From positions 1,944,501 through 2,008,500 of the forward strand of contig NZ_JAPEOS010000001.1 of the NCBI RefSeq assembly GCF_026340975.1: 64,000 nucleotides of DNA, given 5' to 3'. The notes below the pieces were generated by a model. The model worked only from the letters and a program-made list of their open reading frames with translations. It ran no database searches and was not told the DNA's origin. The stretch comes from Streptomyces sp. NBC_01214 (GTDB lineage Bacteria > Actinomycetota > Actinomycetes > Streptomycetales > Streptomycetaceae). Below, one piece after another: positions 39,191 to 47,718 of this stretch. Positions within the stretch are counted from its first letter, which is position 1. Each line of letters begins with the position of its first letter. The position numbers and the translations under genes were made by a program.

Positions 39191-39256
39191 GCCGCAGATC
39201 CTAGAAGCCGCCGCCGTCCCGGGCCGGGGCCGGCTCCCGCTCCGAATCATCCTTCA

Positions 39257-39273
39257 TCTGACCTTCCGTCAGA
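39257..39273. promoter_or_regulatory. CTGAC-N5-GTCAG palindrome before fadE34
   Basis: TCTGACCTTCCGTCAGA, perfect 6-bp arms TCTGAC/GTCAGA around 5 nt. It directly abuts the KstR box that follows and lies 26 bp upstream of the fadE34 ATG. Confidence 0.7.
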
Positions 39274-39274
39274 T

Positions 39275-39288
39275 TGGAACGTGTTCTA
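39275..39288. promoter_or_regulatory. KstR box before fadE34
   Basis: TGGAACGTGTTCTA matches TnnAACnnGTTnnA at all defined positions. It ends 11 bp before the ATG at 39300, so binding would occlude the start region. It is immediately adjacent to the second palindrome type. Confidence 0.78.
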
Positions 39289-39299
39289 GTCTGCCGCGC

Positions 39300-41432
39300 A
39301 TGGGCATCGGAATCACGCAGGAGCAGCGCGAGTTGGCCGAGGCGGTGCGCGGCTGGATCGCGCGGGCCGTGCCTCCCGAGGAGGTCCGCAAGCTGCTCGA
39401 CACCCCGCCGCAGACCGGTGCGAGACCCGCCTACTGGGACGCACTGACCGTGCAGGGGCTGCTCGACCCGCACCTGGACGGCGGCACCCTGCTCGACCTG
39501 GCCGTCGTCGTCGAGGAGGCGGCCCGGGCCGCACTGCCCGGGGCGTACCTGCCGAGCGCGCTGGCCTCCGTACTGCTGGAGCGGGCCGGCGCCGAGCCGC
39601 TCGAAGGCCGGGTCGGGGCGGTCGCGCTCGGGTCGGGGACCTTGACCGCCGTCGCCGTCGAGGGCGGCGGCCACTTGCTCGACGGACTCGCCCCGCCCGT
39701 CCTCGGCGCCGGGGAGGCCGACCTCGTGCTGCTCGCCGCCGAGGCCGCGGACGGCACCCGCTGGTTCGCCGTGGACGCCGCCGCGCTGGACATCCGTACG
39801 CACGACAGCGCCGACCCCACCCGCCCCACCGCCGAGGTGCGGGCGCGCGGGGTCACCGCCGGCCCGGACCGGCGCCTGGCGCTGGACGCCGCCCTGGTCC
39901 GCGACCTGGCCTGCACGCTCTTCGCCGCCGACGCCTGCGGCACCGCCGCCTGGGCGCTGCACACGGCCGCCGAGTACGCGAAGGTGCGCGAGCAGTTCGG
40001 CCGGCCCATCGGGCAGTTCCAGGGCGTCAAGCACCTGTGCGCCGACATGCTGATCCGACTGGAACAGGCCCGGGCGCTGGCCTGGGACGCCGCGCAGGCG
40101 ATGGACGAGCCCGCCGACGTGCGCTCACTGGTGGCCGCCCTCGCCGCCGGGACCGCCCTGGACGCCGCCTACTCCTGCGCCAAGGACTGCATCCAGCTCC
40201 TCGGCGGGATCGGCTTCACCTGGGAACACGACGCCCACGTCTACCTGCGGCGGGCGCTCGTCGCCCGCCAGCTGTTGGGGCCCGGCGACGAGCACCGGGT
40301 CCGGGCCGTGCGGTGCGCGGCCGGCGGGGCACGGCGCGAACTGCGCCTGGAACTGCCCGCGGAGGCGGAGGCGTACCGCGCGAAGGCCCGTACCGCCATC
40401 GCGGACGCGCGCGGGCAGGGACCGGCCGCCGCCCGCCGGACCCTGGCCCCCACCGGCTACGCGGCCCCCTACCTGCCGCCCCCGTACGGGATCGGCGCGG
40501 GCCCCGTCGAGCAGCTCGTCGTCCAGCAGGAGCTGAGCGCGGCCGGCGTGAAGCTCGCCGACCTCGGGATCGCCACCTGGGTGGTGCCCTCGCTGCTCGC
40601 CTACGGGACGCCCGCCCAGCGGGAGGCCCACCTCCTGCCGACCCTGCGCGGCGACGTCACCTGGTGCCAGCTCTTCTCGGAGCCGGGCGCCGGCTCCGAC
40701 CTGGCCTCGCTGCGGACCCGGGCGGAGCGCCTGGAGGACGGCTCCTGGAAGGTCAACGGCCAGAAGGTGTGGACGAGTTCCGCGCACAGCGCCGACTTCG
40801 GGATCCTGCTGGCCCGCACCGACCCGGACGCCCCCAAGCACAAGGGGCTCGGCTACTTCGTCGTCGACATGAAGAACACCCCCGGCATCGACGTCCGGCC
40901 GCTGAAGGAGATCACCGGCGAGGCCCTTTTCAACGAGGTGTACCTCGACGACGTGGAGCTCCCGGCGGACGCACTGGTCGGCGCGCCGGACGGCGGCTGG
41001 AAGGTGGCCCGCAACACCCTCGGCAACGAACGCGTCCACATGGCCGACCAGATGACCTTCGACACCGGCCTGGAAGCGCTCCTCGCCCGCGCCGCCGATC
41101 TCGACGGCACGTACCGGGCGCGGATCGGCGCACTCGCCGCCGAGGCGCACGCCCTGGCCTGCATCGGGCTGCGCACCACCCTCCAGCAGGTGTCGGGGCT
41201 GGAACCCGGCGCGGGCGCTTCCGTGCGCAAGCTCGTCCAGACCCCGCACCAGCAGCGGACCGCCGAGCTCGCGCTCGAACTGCTGGGGCCGGCGGGCGCG
41301 GTGCGGGAGGGGGCGGGGGAACGGGCGGTCCACGGGATGCTCATGTCCCGCTGCCTGACCATCGCCGGGGGCACCACGCAGGTCCAGCTCAACGTCGTCG
41401 CCGAGCGGATCCTCGGCTTACCCAGGGACTAG
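39300..41432 (+). CDS. fadE34: Two-domain acyl-CoA dehydrogenase, FadE34/ChsE3-like
   Basis: 710 residues, two fused acyl-CoA dehydrogenase units. The first (about 1-345) has VEEAARAALPGAYLPSALAS, FAADACGTAAWALHTAAEYAKVREQFGRPIGQFQGVKH and QLLGGIGFTWEHDAHVYLRRALV. The second (about 370-710) has the FAD/substrate motifs WCQLFSEPGAGSDLASL, WTSSAHSADFGILLARTD and IAGGTTQVQLNVVAERILGLPRD. Fusion and length match mycobacterial FadE34, which dehydrogenates C5 steroid side-chain CoA esters. ATG 39300 lies 11 bp after a KstR box; no strong RBS is visible, so the mRNA may be nearly leaderless. Confidence 0.85.
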   Translation: MGIGITQEQRELAEAVRGWIARAVPPEEVRKLLDTPPQTGARPAYWDALTVQGLLDPHLDGGTLLDLAVVVEEAARAALPGAYLPSALASVLLERAGAEPLEGRVGAVALGSGTLTAVAVEGGGHLLDGLAPPVLGAGEADLVLLAAEAADGTRWFAVDAAALDIRTHDSADPTRPTAEVRARGVTAGPDRRLALDAALVRDLACTLFAADACGTAAWALHTAAEYAKVREQFGRPIGQFQGVKHLCADMLIRLEQARALAWDAAQAMDEPADVRSLVAALAAGTALDAAYSCAKDCIQLLGGIGFTWEHDAHVYLRRALVARQLLGPGDEHRVRAVRCAAGGARRELRLELPAEAEAYRAKARTAIADARGQGPAAARRTLAPTGYAAPYLPPPYGIGAGPVEQLVVQQELSAAGVKLADLGIATWVVPSLLAYGTPAQREAHLLPTLRGDVTWCQLFSEPGAGSDLASLRTRAERLEDGSWKVNGQKVWTSSAHSADFGILLARTDPDAPKHKGLGYFVVDMKNTPGIDVRPLKEITGEALFNEVYLDDVELPADALVGAPDGGWKVARNTLGNERVHMADQMTFDTGLEALLARAADLDGTYRARIGALAAEAHALACIGLRTTLQQVSGLEPGAGASVRKLVQTPHQQRTAELALELLGPAGAVREGAGERAVHGMLMSRCLTIAGGTTQVQLNVVAERILGLPRD

Positions 41433-41444
41433 GAGTTGTCGGGC

Positions 41445-42632
41445 ATGAAGTCGTACATCGTGGGCGTCGGCATGACGAAGTTCGAGAAGCCGGAGTCGCG
41501 GGACTGGCAGTACTGGGACATGGTGAAGGAGGCCGGAACGGCGGCGCTCGCGGACGCGGGTGTGGACTACGGGCTGGTCGAACAGGTCCCTGTGGGGTAC
41601 TGCTTCCAGGCCTCCACGGCCGGCCAGCGGGCCGTGTACGAGCTGGGGCTCTCCGGGGTGCCGGTCTACAACGTCAACAACAACTGCGCGACGGGATCGA
41701 CGGCGCTGATGATGGCGCGGCAGTTCGTGCAGGGCGGGATCAGCGACTGCGTGCTGGCGCTCGGCTTCGAGAAGATGAAGCGCGGCGCGCTGGGTGGCGG
41801 GGCCGACGGAGGTGACTTCAAGACCTCGCCGGTGGCCCGGCACTACGGGATCATGGCCGCGGGCCACGGCTTCGAGATGTCCCCGCCCACGGCGCAGATC
41901 TTCGGCAACGCGGCGCGGGAGCACATGGAGCGGTACGGGACCACCGCCGCGCAGCTCGCGGCGGTCGGCGCGAAGAACCACCGGCACTCGGCGAACAACC
42001 CGAACGCGCAGTTCCAGGACGTGTACTCGGTCGAGGAGATCCTGGCGGCGAAGGAGATCCACGCGCCGCTGACGAAGCTCCAGTGCTCGCCGACCTCGGA
42101 CGGCGCGGCGGCGGCGCTGGTGGTGTCCGAGCGGTTCCTGGTGCGGCACGGGCTGCACGACAAGGCGGTGGAGATCGTCGGCCAGTCGATGACCACGGAC
42201 ACCGGAGCCTCCTTCGCCTCGGGCTCCTGCATCGACGTGGTCGGCAAGCCGATGACGGCGGCCGCGGCCCGGCAGGCGTACGAGGCCTCGGGGCTCGGCA
42301 TCGAGGACGTGGACGTGGTGGAGCTGCACGACTGCTTCTCCATCAACGAGCTGCTGACGTACGAGGCGCTGGGCATGTGCGAGGACGGCGCCGCGGGGAA
42401 GCTGGTGGAGTCGGGCGCGACCACGTACGGCGGGCGGTGGGTGGTCAACCCCTCCGGGGGGCTGATCTCCAAGGGGCACCCGCTGGGGGCGACGGGGCTG
42501 GCGCAGGCCGCGGAGCTGGTGTGGCAGTTGCGCGGCGAGGCCGGTCCGCGGCAGGTCGCGGGGGCGCGGGTGGGGCTGGCGCACAACATCGGGCTGGGCG
42601 GTGCGGCGGTGGTGACGCTGCTGCGGAGGTAG
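41445..42632 (+). CDS. SCPx-type thiolase / lipid-transfer protein
   Basis: 395 residues. ATG 41445 with AGGAG 9 nt upstream. Thiolase fold with nucleophile Cys81 in [85 protein letters not shown] and [33 protein letters not shown]. These stretches closely follow the thiolase domain of animal SCPx as I remember it, the enzyme that thiolyses bile-acid side-chain 3-keto-CoA. Lies 12 nt downstream of fadE34, so one operon. It lacks the C-terminal SCP2 domain. Confidence 0.88.
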   Translation: MKSYIVGVGMTKFEKPESRDWQYWDMVKEAGTAALADAGVDYGLVEQVPVGYCFQASTAGQRAVYELGLSGVPVYNVNNNCATGSTALMMARQFVQGGISDCVLALGFEKMKRGALGGGADGGDFKTSPVARHYGIMAAGHGFEMSPPTAQIFGNAAREHMERYGTTAAQLAAVGAKNHRHSANNPNAQFQDVYSVEEILAAKEIHAPLTKLQCSPTSDGAAAALVVSERFLVRHGLHDKAVEIVGQSMTTDTGASFASGSCIDVVGKPMTAAAARQAYEASGLGIEDVDVVELHDCFSINELLTYEALGMCEDGAAGKLVESGATTYGGRWVVNPSGGLISKGHPLGATGLAQAAELVWQLRGEAGPRQVAGARVGLAHNIGLGGAAVVTLLRR

Positions 42633-42639
42633 CCGCCGG

Positions 42640-42780
42640 GCGGGGCGCCGCTCCCGGGGCTCCGCCCCGGACCCCGCCGGGCGCTGCCCGGACCCGCGCT
42701 TCAAACTCCCCCAGCTACCGCTGGGAGGTGCCCCCGGGCGGGGCTGGATGGTGTGCCGGTGGGGCGGAAAGGGCTCACGC
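42640..42780. repeat. Streptomyces intergenic repeat elements after the thiolase
   Basis: GC-rich block containing GGGGCTCCGCCCCGGACCCC and, at 42710-42725, the hairpin CCCAGC-TACC-GCTGGG within the common Streptomyces motif TCAAACTCCCCCAGCTACCG. Probable terminator for the fadE34-thiolase operon. Confidence 0.6.
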
Positions 42781-42812
42781 GCCACGGGGGCGGAGCGCTA
42801 GGCTCCGCTCCC

Positions 42813-43328
42813 GTGAGCGAGATGCGTGAGGTGTCCTTCAGTGCCACCGGCAGCCTGACCAGGGACGAGTACGACGAGGCCGCCAAGGCGGCGGGGCTGT
42901 TCCGGCGGGGCCGGATCGTGGCCTCCCTCAGTACGGTCCTCCTCGCCGCGGCGAGCGTGAAGCTGTCGTCCGACGGTCTCACCGTGTACCCCGTCCCGCT
43001 CGGGATCGCGGTGGCGTACGGCCTCGTCGTGCTGCTGTTCCTGCCGCGGTGGGCGGTGGGCCGGGGCTTCCGCAGCGGCCGGGCCGCCGAGGAGAAGCGG
43101 GTCGTGGTGGACGGCACGGGCATCGAGGTGTTCCGCGGCGGGGAGTCGCAGCGGATCGTGTGGGACGAGATGCGCTACTACCACGAGACGCCCCGGCTGC
43201 ACGTGTTCGTGGGCCACTCGCGCCGCCGGACGTGTCTCGTGGCGGTGCCCAAGCGGCTGTTCACCGACCCGGGCGAGAGCGAGCTCCTCGCCGCCTTCGG
43301 GCACGAGCAGGCCGGCGACGGCTCGTAG
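42813..43328 (+). CDS. Membrane protein with YcxB-like domain
   Basis: 171 residues, GTG 42813. N-terminal TRDEYDEAAKAAGLFRRGR, two membrane helices (IVASLSTVLLAAASVKL and VPLGIAVAYGLVVLLFLP), then a cytosolic YcxB-like module (EEKRVVVDGTGIEVFRGGESQRIVWDEMRYYHETPRLHVFVGHSRRRTCLVAVPKRLF). Function unknown. Confidence 0.75.
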   Translation: MSEMREVSFSATGSLTRDEYDEAAKAAGLFRRGRIVASLSTVLLAAASVKLSSDGLTVYPVPLGIAVAYGLVVLLFLPRWAVGRGFRSGRAAEEKRVVVDGTGIEVFRGGESQRIVWDEMRYYHETPRLHVFVGHSRRRTCLVAVPKRLFTDPGESELLAAFGHEQAGDGS

Positions 43329-43361
43329 CGCCCCGGCCCGACCCCGCCCGGACCGGCCCGG

Positions 43362-43790
43362 TCAGAGCTTCTGGATGTCCTTGTGCACCACGTCGGAGCC
43401 GGGGTGGTCGGCGTACAGGCGCACCTTGAGCGGGTGGCCGACCGGTGCCTTGATGATGATGTCGGGGTGCTCCCCCATGTCGCCTCCGTTGCAGGAGGGC
43501 TCGGTGGTCAGGTTGGTCCAGCCGTTGAAGTTGTGCGGGTCGTTCCACGACACCCAGGCGCAGTCGCGTTCGCCGCTGGTGATCGACACCGAGATGATCC
43601 GGACCGCGTTCGCCGCGCCGTCGACGCGCTCGTAGACCACCGTCCCCTTGTTGTGGTGGAGGCCCTTGCCGGCGTCCAGGTCGACCTGGAGGACCGGGCC
43701 GGCCGGGGTGTCGGCAGCAGCCGGGGCCGCGCCTCCGGCGAGGGTCGCGAGCACGAGTGCGGCGGTGGCGGACAGGGCGGATAAGCGCAT
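43362..43790 (-). CDS. Small secreted protein, unknown function
   Basis: 142 residues. Signal peptide (MRLSALSATAALVLATLAGGAAPAAA-D), then a beta-rich domain with two Cys (ERDCAWVSWNDPHNF, TEPSCNGGDMGEHPD) likely disulphide-linked. Reads as a carbohydrate- or protein-binding beta-sandwich, but I recognise no family. Confidence 0.7.
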   Translation of the reverse strand: MRLSALSATAALVLATLAGGAAPAAADTPAGPVLQVDLDAGKGLHHNKGTVVYERVDGAANAVRIISVSITSGERDCAWVSWNDPHNFNGWTNLTTEPSCNGGDMGEHPDIIIKAPVGHPLKVRLYADHPGSDVVHKDIQKL

Positions 43791-43942
43791 GGTTCCGTCT
43801 CCACGAAGCTAGGTTGAAGGGGGTCTCATCCTGGTCCCAGTACGTGGACGCGCGCTGCTGCGGAATCCGTCAATCGGTGGCCGGGACCGCACGGTTGCGC
43901 CCGTGTCGGGCCGCCGCCTGGCCCTGCCGGGCGCTGCCGGGG

Positions 43943-44021
43943 CCCCGCGCCTCAATCGCCGGCGGGGCTGAGAGAGCGGGGCTCCGCCCCGGACCCCGCG
44001 CCTCAATCGCCGGCGGGGCTG
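43943..44021. repeat. Two tandem copies of the dispersed GCGCCTCAATCGCCGGCG element
   Basis: Copies at 43943-43970 and 43994-44021 (period 51 bp), with a partial degenerate third unit near 44050. The rest of 43791-44063 contains no gene. It lies beyond the 3' end of the sigma-factor operon and may act in termination. Confidence 0.8.
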
Positions 44022-44063
44022 GATGGTGTGCCGGCGGGGCTGGGAGAGCGGGGGCTCCGCGCC

Positions 44064-44348
44064 TCACGCGCCGGTCGGGGTGGCACCGGCCGGCTTCAGT
44101 TCGCAGCGGCCGTCCGTGCACTCCCGGCGCAGTCGGCCCCGGGAGAGCGTCTGGGCCAGTCCGATCGCCCAGCACATCGGGCAGCCGCGCAGGGCCACCA
44201 GGCCGAGGGGTGCGAGGGCCAGGGCGATCGGTCCGTAGAACGGGACGAGGGCGAAGGCGCCGACCAGGGAGCCGATGCCGAGCGCGCCGCGGAGCAGGTG
44301 CCGGGGCAGCGAAGAACTCGCGAAGTCGGGTCCGTCAGTGAGCTTCAT
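44064..44348 (-). CDS. Small Cys-containing membrane protein (DUF2892/YgaP-TM-like)
   Basis: 94 residues. Membrane segment LLRGALGIGSLVGAFALVPFYGPIALALAPLGLVAL followed by GCPMCWAIGL and a tail with ECTDGRCELK, giving four Cys in two pairs near the membrane. The start overlaps the sigma-factor gene by 14 nt, so it is translationally coupled. YgaP-type TM modules are often near sulfur metabolism; here it may be a redox-sensitive partner of the sigma factor. Confidence 0.72.
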   Translation of the reverse strand: MKLTDGPDFASSSLPRHLLRGALGIGSLVGAFALVPFYGPIALALAPLGLVALRGCPMCWAIGLAQTLSRGRLRRECTDGRCELKPAGATPTGA

Positions 44349-44889
44349 CGTTGCCTCCGGGAGCCGGGTACAGGGAGTGCCGCAGGGCCGCGCGGGCCCG
44401 GTGCAGCCGTGATTTCATCGCGGCGGGGCTGAGCCCGAGCGCGTCCGCCGCCATCCGCCCGCTGTAGCCCTGGACGTCCCGCATGATCAGGACCCGCCGC
44501 TGGTCGGCGGGGAGGGCGGCGATCGCCCGCGCCACCCGGGCGGCGTCCAGGTGCTCCAGTACCTCGTCCTCGGCCGACATCACGGCGGAGTCGGGCAGCG
44601 GGGCGCGCTCGCGCGGCACCAGTCGGGCCCGGCGCAGGCACTCGTTGCGGACGATGCGGAACATCCACGAGGCCAGGGCGCCGGAAGCGCGCAGCATGCC
44701 GATCTTCCGGTAGAGGATGATCAGGGCCTCCTGGGCCGCGTCCTCGGCGTCCTCGGGGGAGGCGCACAGCGAGTACGCGAACTTCCGCACGTTCGGGTGC
44801 GATCCGGAGACCAGCGCGGTGACGGCATCGAGGTCCCCGCCCTGCGCGGCGAGGATCAGCGGCTCGGCGGGCCAGGTCGACTCAGCCAC
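44335..44889 (-). CDS. ECF-subfamily RNA polymerase sigma factor
   Basis: 184 residues, GTG 44889. Region 2: CASPEDAEDAAQEALIILYRKIGMLRASGALASWMFRIVRNECLRRARL. Region 4: VARAIAALPADQRRVLIMRDVQGYSGRMAADALGLSPAAMKSRLHRARAALR with HTH. No fused anti-sigma. It sits between a 31-residue membrane microprotein gene (8-nt overlap) and the Cys-containing membrane protein (14-nt overlap), either of which could regulate it. Confidence 0.9.
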   Translation of the reverse strand: MAESTWPAEPLILAAQGGDLDAVTALVSGSHPNVRKFAYSLCASPEDAEDAAQEALIILYRKIGMLRASGALASWMFRIVRNECLRRARLVPRERAPLPDSAVMSAEDEVLEHLDAARVARAIAALPADQRRVLIMRDVQGYSGRMAADALGLSPAAMKSRLHRARAALRHSLYPAPGGNDEAH

Positions 44890-44977
44890 GGGAGCGGCTC
44901 CGTCGGCGCGCCACGAGGACGGTGCACGTGCAGAGCAGGAGCAGGACGACGGCGCCGACGGCGACAGCAGTGATCAC
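44882..44977 (-). CDS. 31-residue single-TM microprotein upstream of the sigma factor
   Basis: GTG at 44977 with GGAGG 5 nt upstream. Translation VITAVAVGAVVLLLLCTCTV then LVARRRSRSRG is one membrane helix with CTC and an Arg-rich cytoplasmic tail. Stop TGA overlaps the sigma gene's start by 8 nt, a coupling arrangement that supports reality. No homologous family recognised. Confidence 0.65.
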   Translation of the reverse strand: MITAVAVGAVVLLLLCTCTVLVARRRSRSRG

Positions 44978-45097
44978 GACAACCTCCAGGTCAGGTGCCG
45001 GCCTCTGCGCCGACACATGCATAAGAGGCGGGGGAGCCGCGAAAGGATTCACCGGGGCCGGCCGTACTTCACCGGGGCCGGCCCGGTCCGCCGGGCG

Positions 45098-45451
45098 TCA
45101 CCCCAGGGCCGGGTCCACCACCGTCTCGCCCATCGAGGCGCGCCGGACACTGTCCGCCAGGTCCCCGACCGGGCCGTCCCGCAGCACCAGCCCCACCGCG
45201 CCCGCGGCGAGGGCGGCCTCCGCGAGGCCGGGGTGCGCCGAGCCCGTCAGGACGAGCACCCGGCACTCCGGGTCGTCGGCCAGCAGGGCCGTCACGGCCG
45301 CGAGCTCCTCCACCAGGGCCACCGCGGGCCGGGCCATGGGGTCCCGGACGACCTCGATGTCCGGCTGGAGGCCGAGCTGGAGCGCCAGGGCCGGATTCGG
45401 CGGCTCCAGCAGGACGCGCAGGGCGCGGCCCTCGCGGTGATCAACAGGCAT
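45098..45451 (-). CDS. Degenerate stand-alone receiver-domain protein (NarL/DesR type, no HTH)
   Basis: 117 residues from ATG 45451. LRVLLEPPNPALALQLGLQPDIEVVRD, CRVLVLTGSAHPGLAEAALAAGAVGLVLRDGP and LADSVRRASMGETVVDPAL follow the receiver domain of DesR-like response regulators. The acidic pocket and phospho-acceptor Asp are not recognisable, the segment that should hold them is shortened, and the LuxR HTH is absent. Either a decayed regulator or an atypical pseudo-receiver. Confidence 0.65.
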   Translation of the reverse strand: MPVDHREGRALRVLLEPPNPALALQLGLQPDIEVVRDPMARPAVALVEELAAVTALLADDPECRVLVLTGSAHPGLAEAALAAGAVGLVLRDGPVGDLADSVRRASMGETVVDPALG

Positions 45452-45520
45452 TTCGTCCACGCGGGCAGGGTATTGCCCCGCCTCCCGACGGGCACGCAAC
45501 ACGCCCTGCACGCAGCGGAT

Positions 45521-45535
45521 CTGACGTGAAGTCAA
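45521..45535. promoter_or_regulatory. Near-perfect CTGAC-N5-GTCAG palindrome before hsd4B
   Basis: CTGACGTGAAGTCAA differs from CTGAC-N5-GTCAG at the last base. Located 52 bp from the perfect KstR box in the hsd4B promoter region, and 69 bp upstream of the receiver-like gene on the other strand. Confidence 0.5.
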
Positions 45536-45587
45536 GAGTCTTCCCAAGTGTGGGGGCGTGCGTTATACATTCCCTCACCGGCCGGGC

Positions 45588-45603
45588 CTAGAACGCGTTC
45601 TAG
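45588..45603. promoter_or_regulatory. Perfect 16-bp KstR-type palindrome before hsd4B
   Basis: CTAGAACGCGTTCTAG is fully self-complementary and contains TAGAACGCGTTCTA, matching TnnAACnnGTTnnA exactly. It is the best such site in the window. It lies 101 bp upstream of the hydratase ATG, in front of the hydratase-ADH-SDR operon. Confidence 0.85.
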
Positions 45604-45704
45604 AACCGGCCCCCGCATACGACCTCGGTGCGGCCGACGGTGCGGACGGCCGCGCCGAGGTCTTCCACGGCCCCGGTTCTCCAACGACAGGGAGCAGCAT
45701 CCCC

Positions 45705-46559
45705 ATGCCGATCGATGCCGCCAAGGCCCTCGCCGCCGACCCCCGCCTGGGGGACATCGGCTGGGACCACAAGGACATCCAGCTCTACCACCTCGGCCTC
45801 GGCGCGGGCCTGCCGGCCACCGACCCGGACGAGCTGCGCTACACCCTCGAATCCAAGCTCCACGTCCTGCCCAGCTTCGCGACCGTCGCCGGCGCCGGCA
45901 TGGCCATGCTGGGCGGCCTCGCCGCACCCGGGATCGACGTCAACCTCGCCGCCGTCCTGCACGGCGGCCACTCCATCGAGCTGCACCGGCCCATCCCTGT
46001 CAAGGGGCGGGCCACCTCCCGCTCGAAGGTCGCCGCCGTCTACGACAAGGGCAAGGCGGCCGTGATCGTGCTGCGCTCGGAGGTCGCGGACGCCGACGGG
46101 CCGCTGTGGACGAGCGACGCACAGATCTTCGTGCGCGGGGAGGGCGGCTTCGGCGGCGAGCGCGGGCCCTCCGCCAAGGAGGAGCTCCCCGGGCGCGCGC
46201 CCGACCGTACCGAGGAGCGGCACATCCGTGAGGACCAGGCGCTCCTGTACCGCCTCTCCGGCGACTGGAACCCGCTGCACGCCGACCCCGAGTTCGCCAA
46301 GACGGCCGGCTTCGACCAGCCGATCCTGCACGGCCTGTGCTCGTACGGGATGACCCTCAAGGCCGTCGTCGACACGGCCCTGGGCGGGGACGTCTCCCGG
46401 GTCCGCGCCTACCGCACGCGCTTCGCCGGGATCGTCTACCCGGGCGAGACCCTGCGGATCCGAATGTGGCAGGAGCCCGGCCGGGTCCAGATCTCGGTGA
46501 CCGCCGCAGAACGCGACGACGCGCCGGTCCTCGCCGACACCGTCGTCGAACACGCCTAG
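45705..46559 (+). CDS. hsd4B: (R)-specific enoyl-CoA hydratase, Hsd4B/MFP2-hydratase-like (MaoC)
   Basis: 284 residues, double hot-dog. ATG 45705 with GGAG about 10 nt upstream. N-terminal half DIQLYHLGLGAG, LHVLPSFATVAGAGMAMLGGLAAPGIDVNLAAVLHGGHSIELHRPIP; C-terminal half with hydratase-2 motif LYRLSGDWNPLHADPEFAK (Asp187, His192 catalytic) and FDQPILHGLCSYG. This follows the hydratase domain of animal peroxisomal MFP2 and mycobacterial Hsd4B in length and motifs. It would hydrate 2-enoyl-CoA side chains. First of three same-strand genes behind a perfect KstR box. Confidence 0.87.
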   Translation: MPIDAAKALAADPRLGDIGWDHKDIQLYHLGLGAGLPATDPDELRYTLESKLHVLPSFATVAGAGMAMLGGLAAPGIDVNLAAVLHGGHSIELHRPIPVKGRATSRSKVAAVYDKGKAAVIVLRSEVADADGPLWTSDAQIFVRGEGGFGGERGPSAKEELPGRAPDRTEERHIREDQALLYRLSGDWNPLHADPEFAKTAGFDQPILHGLCSYGMTLKAVVDTALGGDVSRVRAYRTRFAGIVYPGETLRIRMWQEPGRVQISVTAAERDDAPVLADTVVEHA

Positions 46560-46617
46560 GCCGTGTCTCGCCCCGACGAGACGCCCCCTCACGCCCGACC
46601 ACACAAGGAGCCGCACC

Positions 46618-47694
46618 GTGCGCGCAGCACTGCAGAGCGAGATCGGTCAGGACAAGCTCGAGGTCGTCGACGACATGGAGGCCGTCGGCCTCGGCCCCGG
46701 CAAGGTGAAGATCCGGATCAAGGCCACCGGCCTGTGCCACTCGGACCTCTCCGCGATGAGCGGCGTCCTGCCGCAGCCCGCCCCCTTCGTCCCGGGCCAC
46801 GAGGGCTCCGGGGTGATCTCCGACGTCGGTGACGGGGTCACCACCCTCAAGCAGGGCGACCGGGTCCTCGTCTGCTGGCTGCCGCCGTGCGGCCACTGTC
46901 CGTCCTGCAAGCGCGGCCAGGGCCACCTGTGCCTGGCGAGCCTGGTCAACGCGGGCACCCCCAACTTCCGCCGCGCCGGCGGTGACATCTTCGGCTTCGC
47001 CGCGACCGGCACCTTCGCCGAGGAGCTCGTGGTCGACGCCGCCTGCGCCGTCCCGATCCCCGACGACGTGCCCTTCGACATCGCCGCGCTCATCGGCTGC
47101 GGCGTCACGACCGGCCTCGGCGCCGCCATCAACACCGCCAAGGTGGAGGCCGGATCCTCGGTCGCCGTCATCGGCTGCGGCGGCGTCGGCATATCCGTCA
47201 TCCAGGGCGCCAAGGTCCAGGGCGCGGCCCAGATCATCGCCGTCGACCCGGTGGAGTCGCGGCGCGAGGCGGCCCTGCGGTTCGGGGCCACCGAGGCCGT
47301 GGGACCGGAGGCCTTCGACGACGCCAAGAACCGGATCACCGGCGGCGAGGGCTTCGACTACGTCTTCGAGGTCGTCGGCAAGTCCGCCACCGCACAGACC
47401 GCCTACAAGATGACCCGCCGCGGCGGCAGCGTGGTGATCGTCGGCGCCGGCGCGCTGGACGACAACTTCCAGATCGACATGTTCTCGCTGTTCTTCGACG
47501 AGAAGAAGATCCTGCCGTCGATGTACGGCGGCGGGGACGTGCTCCGCTCCTACGAGCGCACCATCGCGCTGTGGCGGGCCGGCCGGGTGGACCTGGCGAG
47601 CCTGATCACGCACCGGGTGCAGCTCGCCGAGATCAACGACGCGCTCGACCAGATGCGTACGGGCGTCGCCCTGCGCACCTGCATCGAACTCTGA
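46618..47694 (+). CDS. Zinc-dependent alcohol dehydrogenase (MDR superfamily)
   Basis: 358 residues, GTG 46618 with an AAGGAG sequence upstream. Catalytic zinc site GLCHSDLSAMSG and GHEGSGVI; structural zinc Cys cluster CGHCPSCKRGQGHLC; Rossmann SVAVIGCGGVGISVIQGAKVQGAAQIIAVD. Class III-like/mycobacterial AdhD-AdhE type. In context it would oxidise a side-chain terminal alcohol to aldehyde, before the aldehyde dehydrogenase. Between the hydratase and SDR genes, 58 and 24 nt away. Confidence 0.9.
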   Translation: MRAALQSEIGQDKLEVVDDMEAVGLGPGKVKIRIKATGLCHSDLSAMSGVLPQPAPFVPGHEGSGVISDVGDGVTTLKQGDRVLVCWLPPCGHCPSCKRGQGHLCLASLVNAGTPNFRRAGGDIFGFAATGTFAEELVVDAACAVPIPDDVPFDIAALIGCGVTTGLGAAINTAKVEAGSSVAVIGCGGVGISVIQGAKVQGAAQIIAVDPVESRREAALRFGATEAVGPEAFDDAKNRITGGEGFDYVFEVVGKSATAQTAYKMTRRGGSVVIVGAGALDDNFQIDMFSLFFDEKKILPSMYGGGDVLRSYERTIALWRAGRVDLASLITHRVQLAEINDALDQMRTGVALRTCIEL

Positions 47695-47718
47695 CCCGCT
47701 CTGAGAGGAACGCTACGG

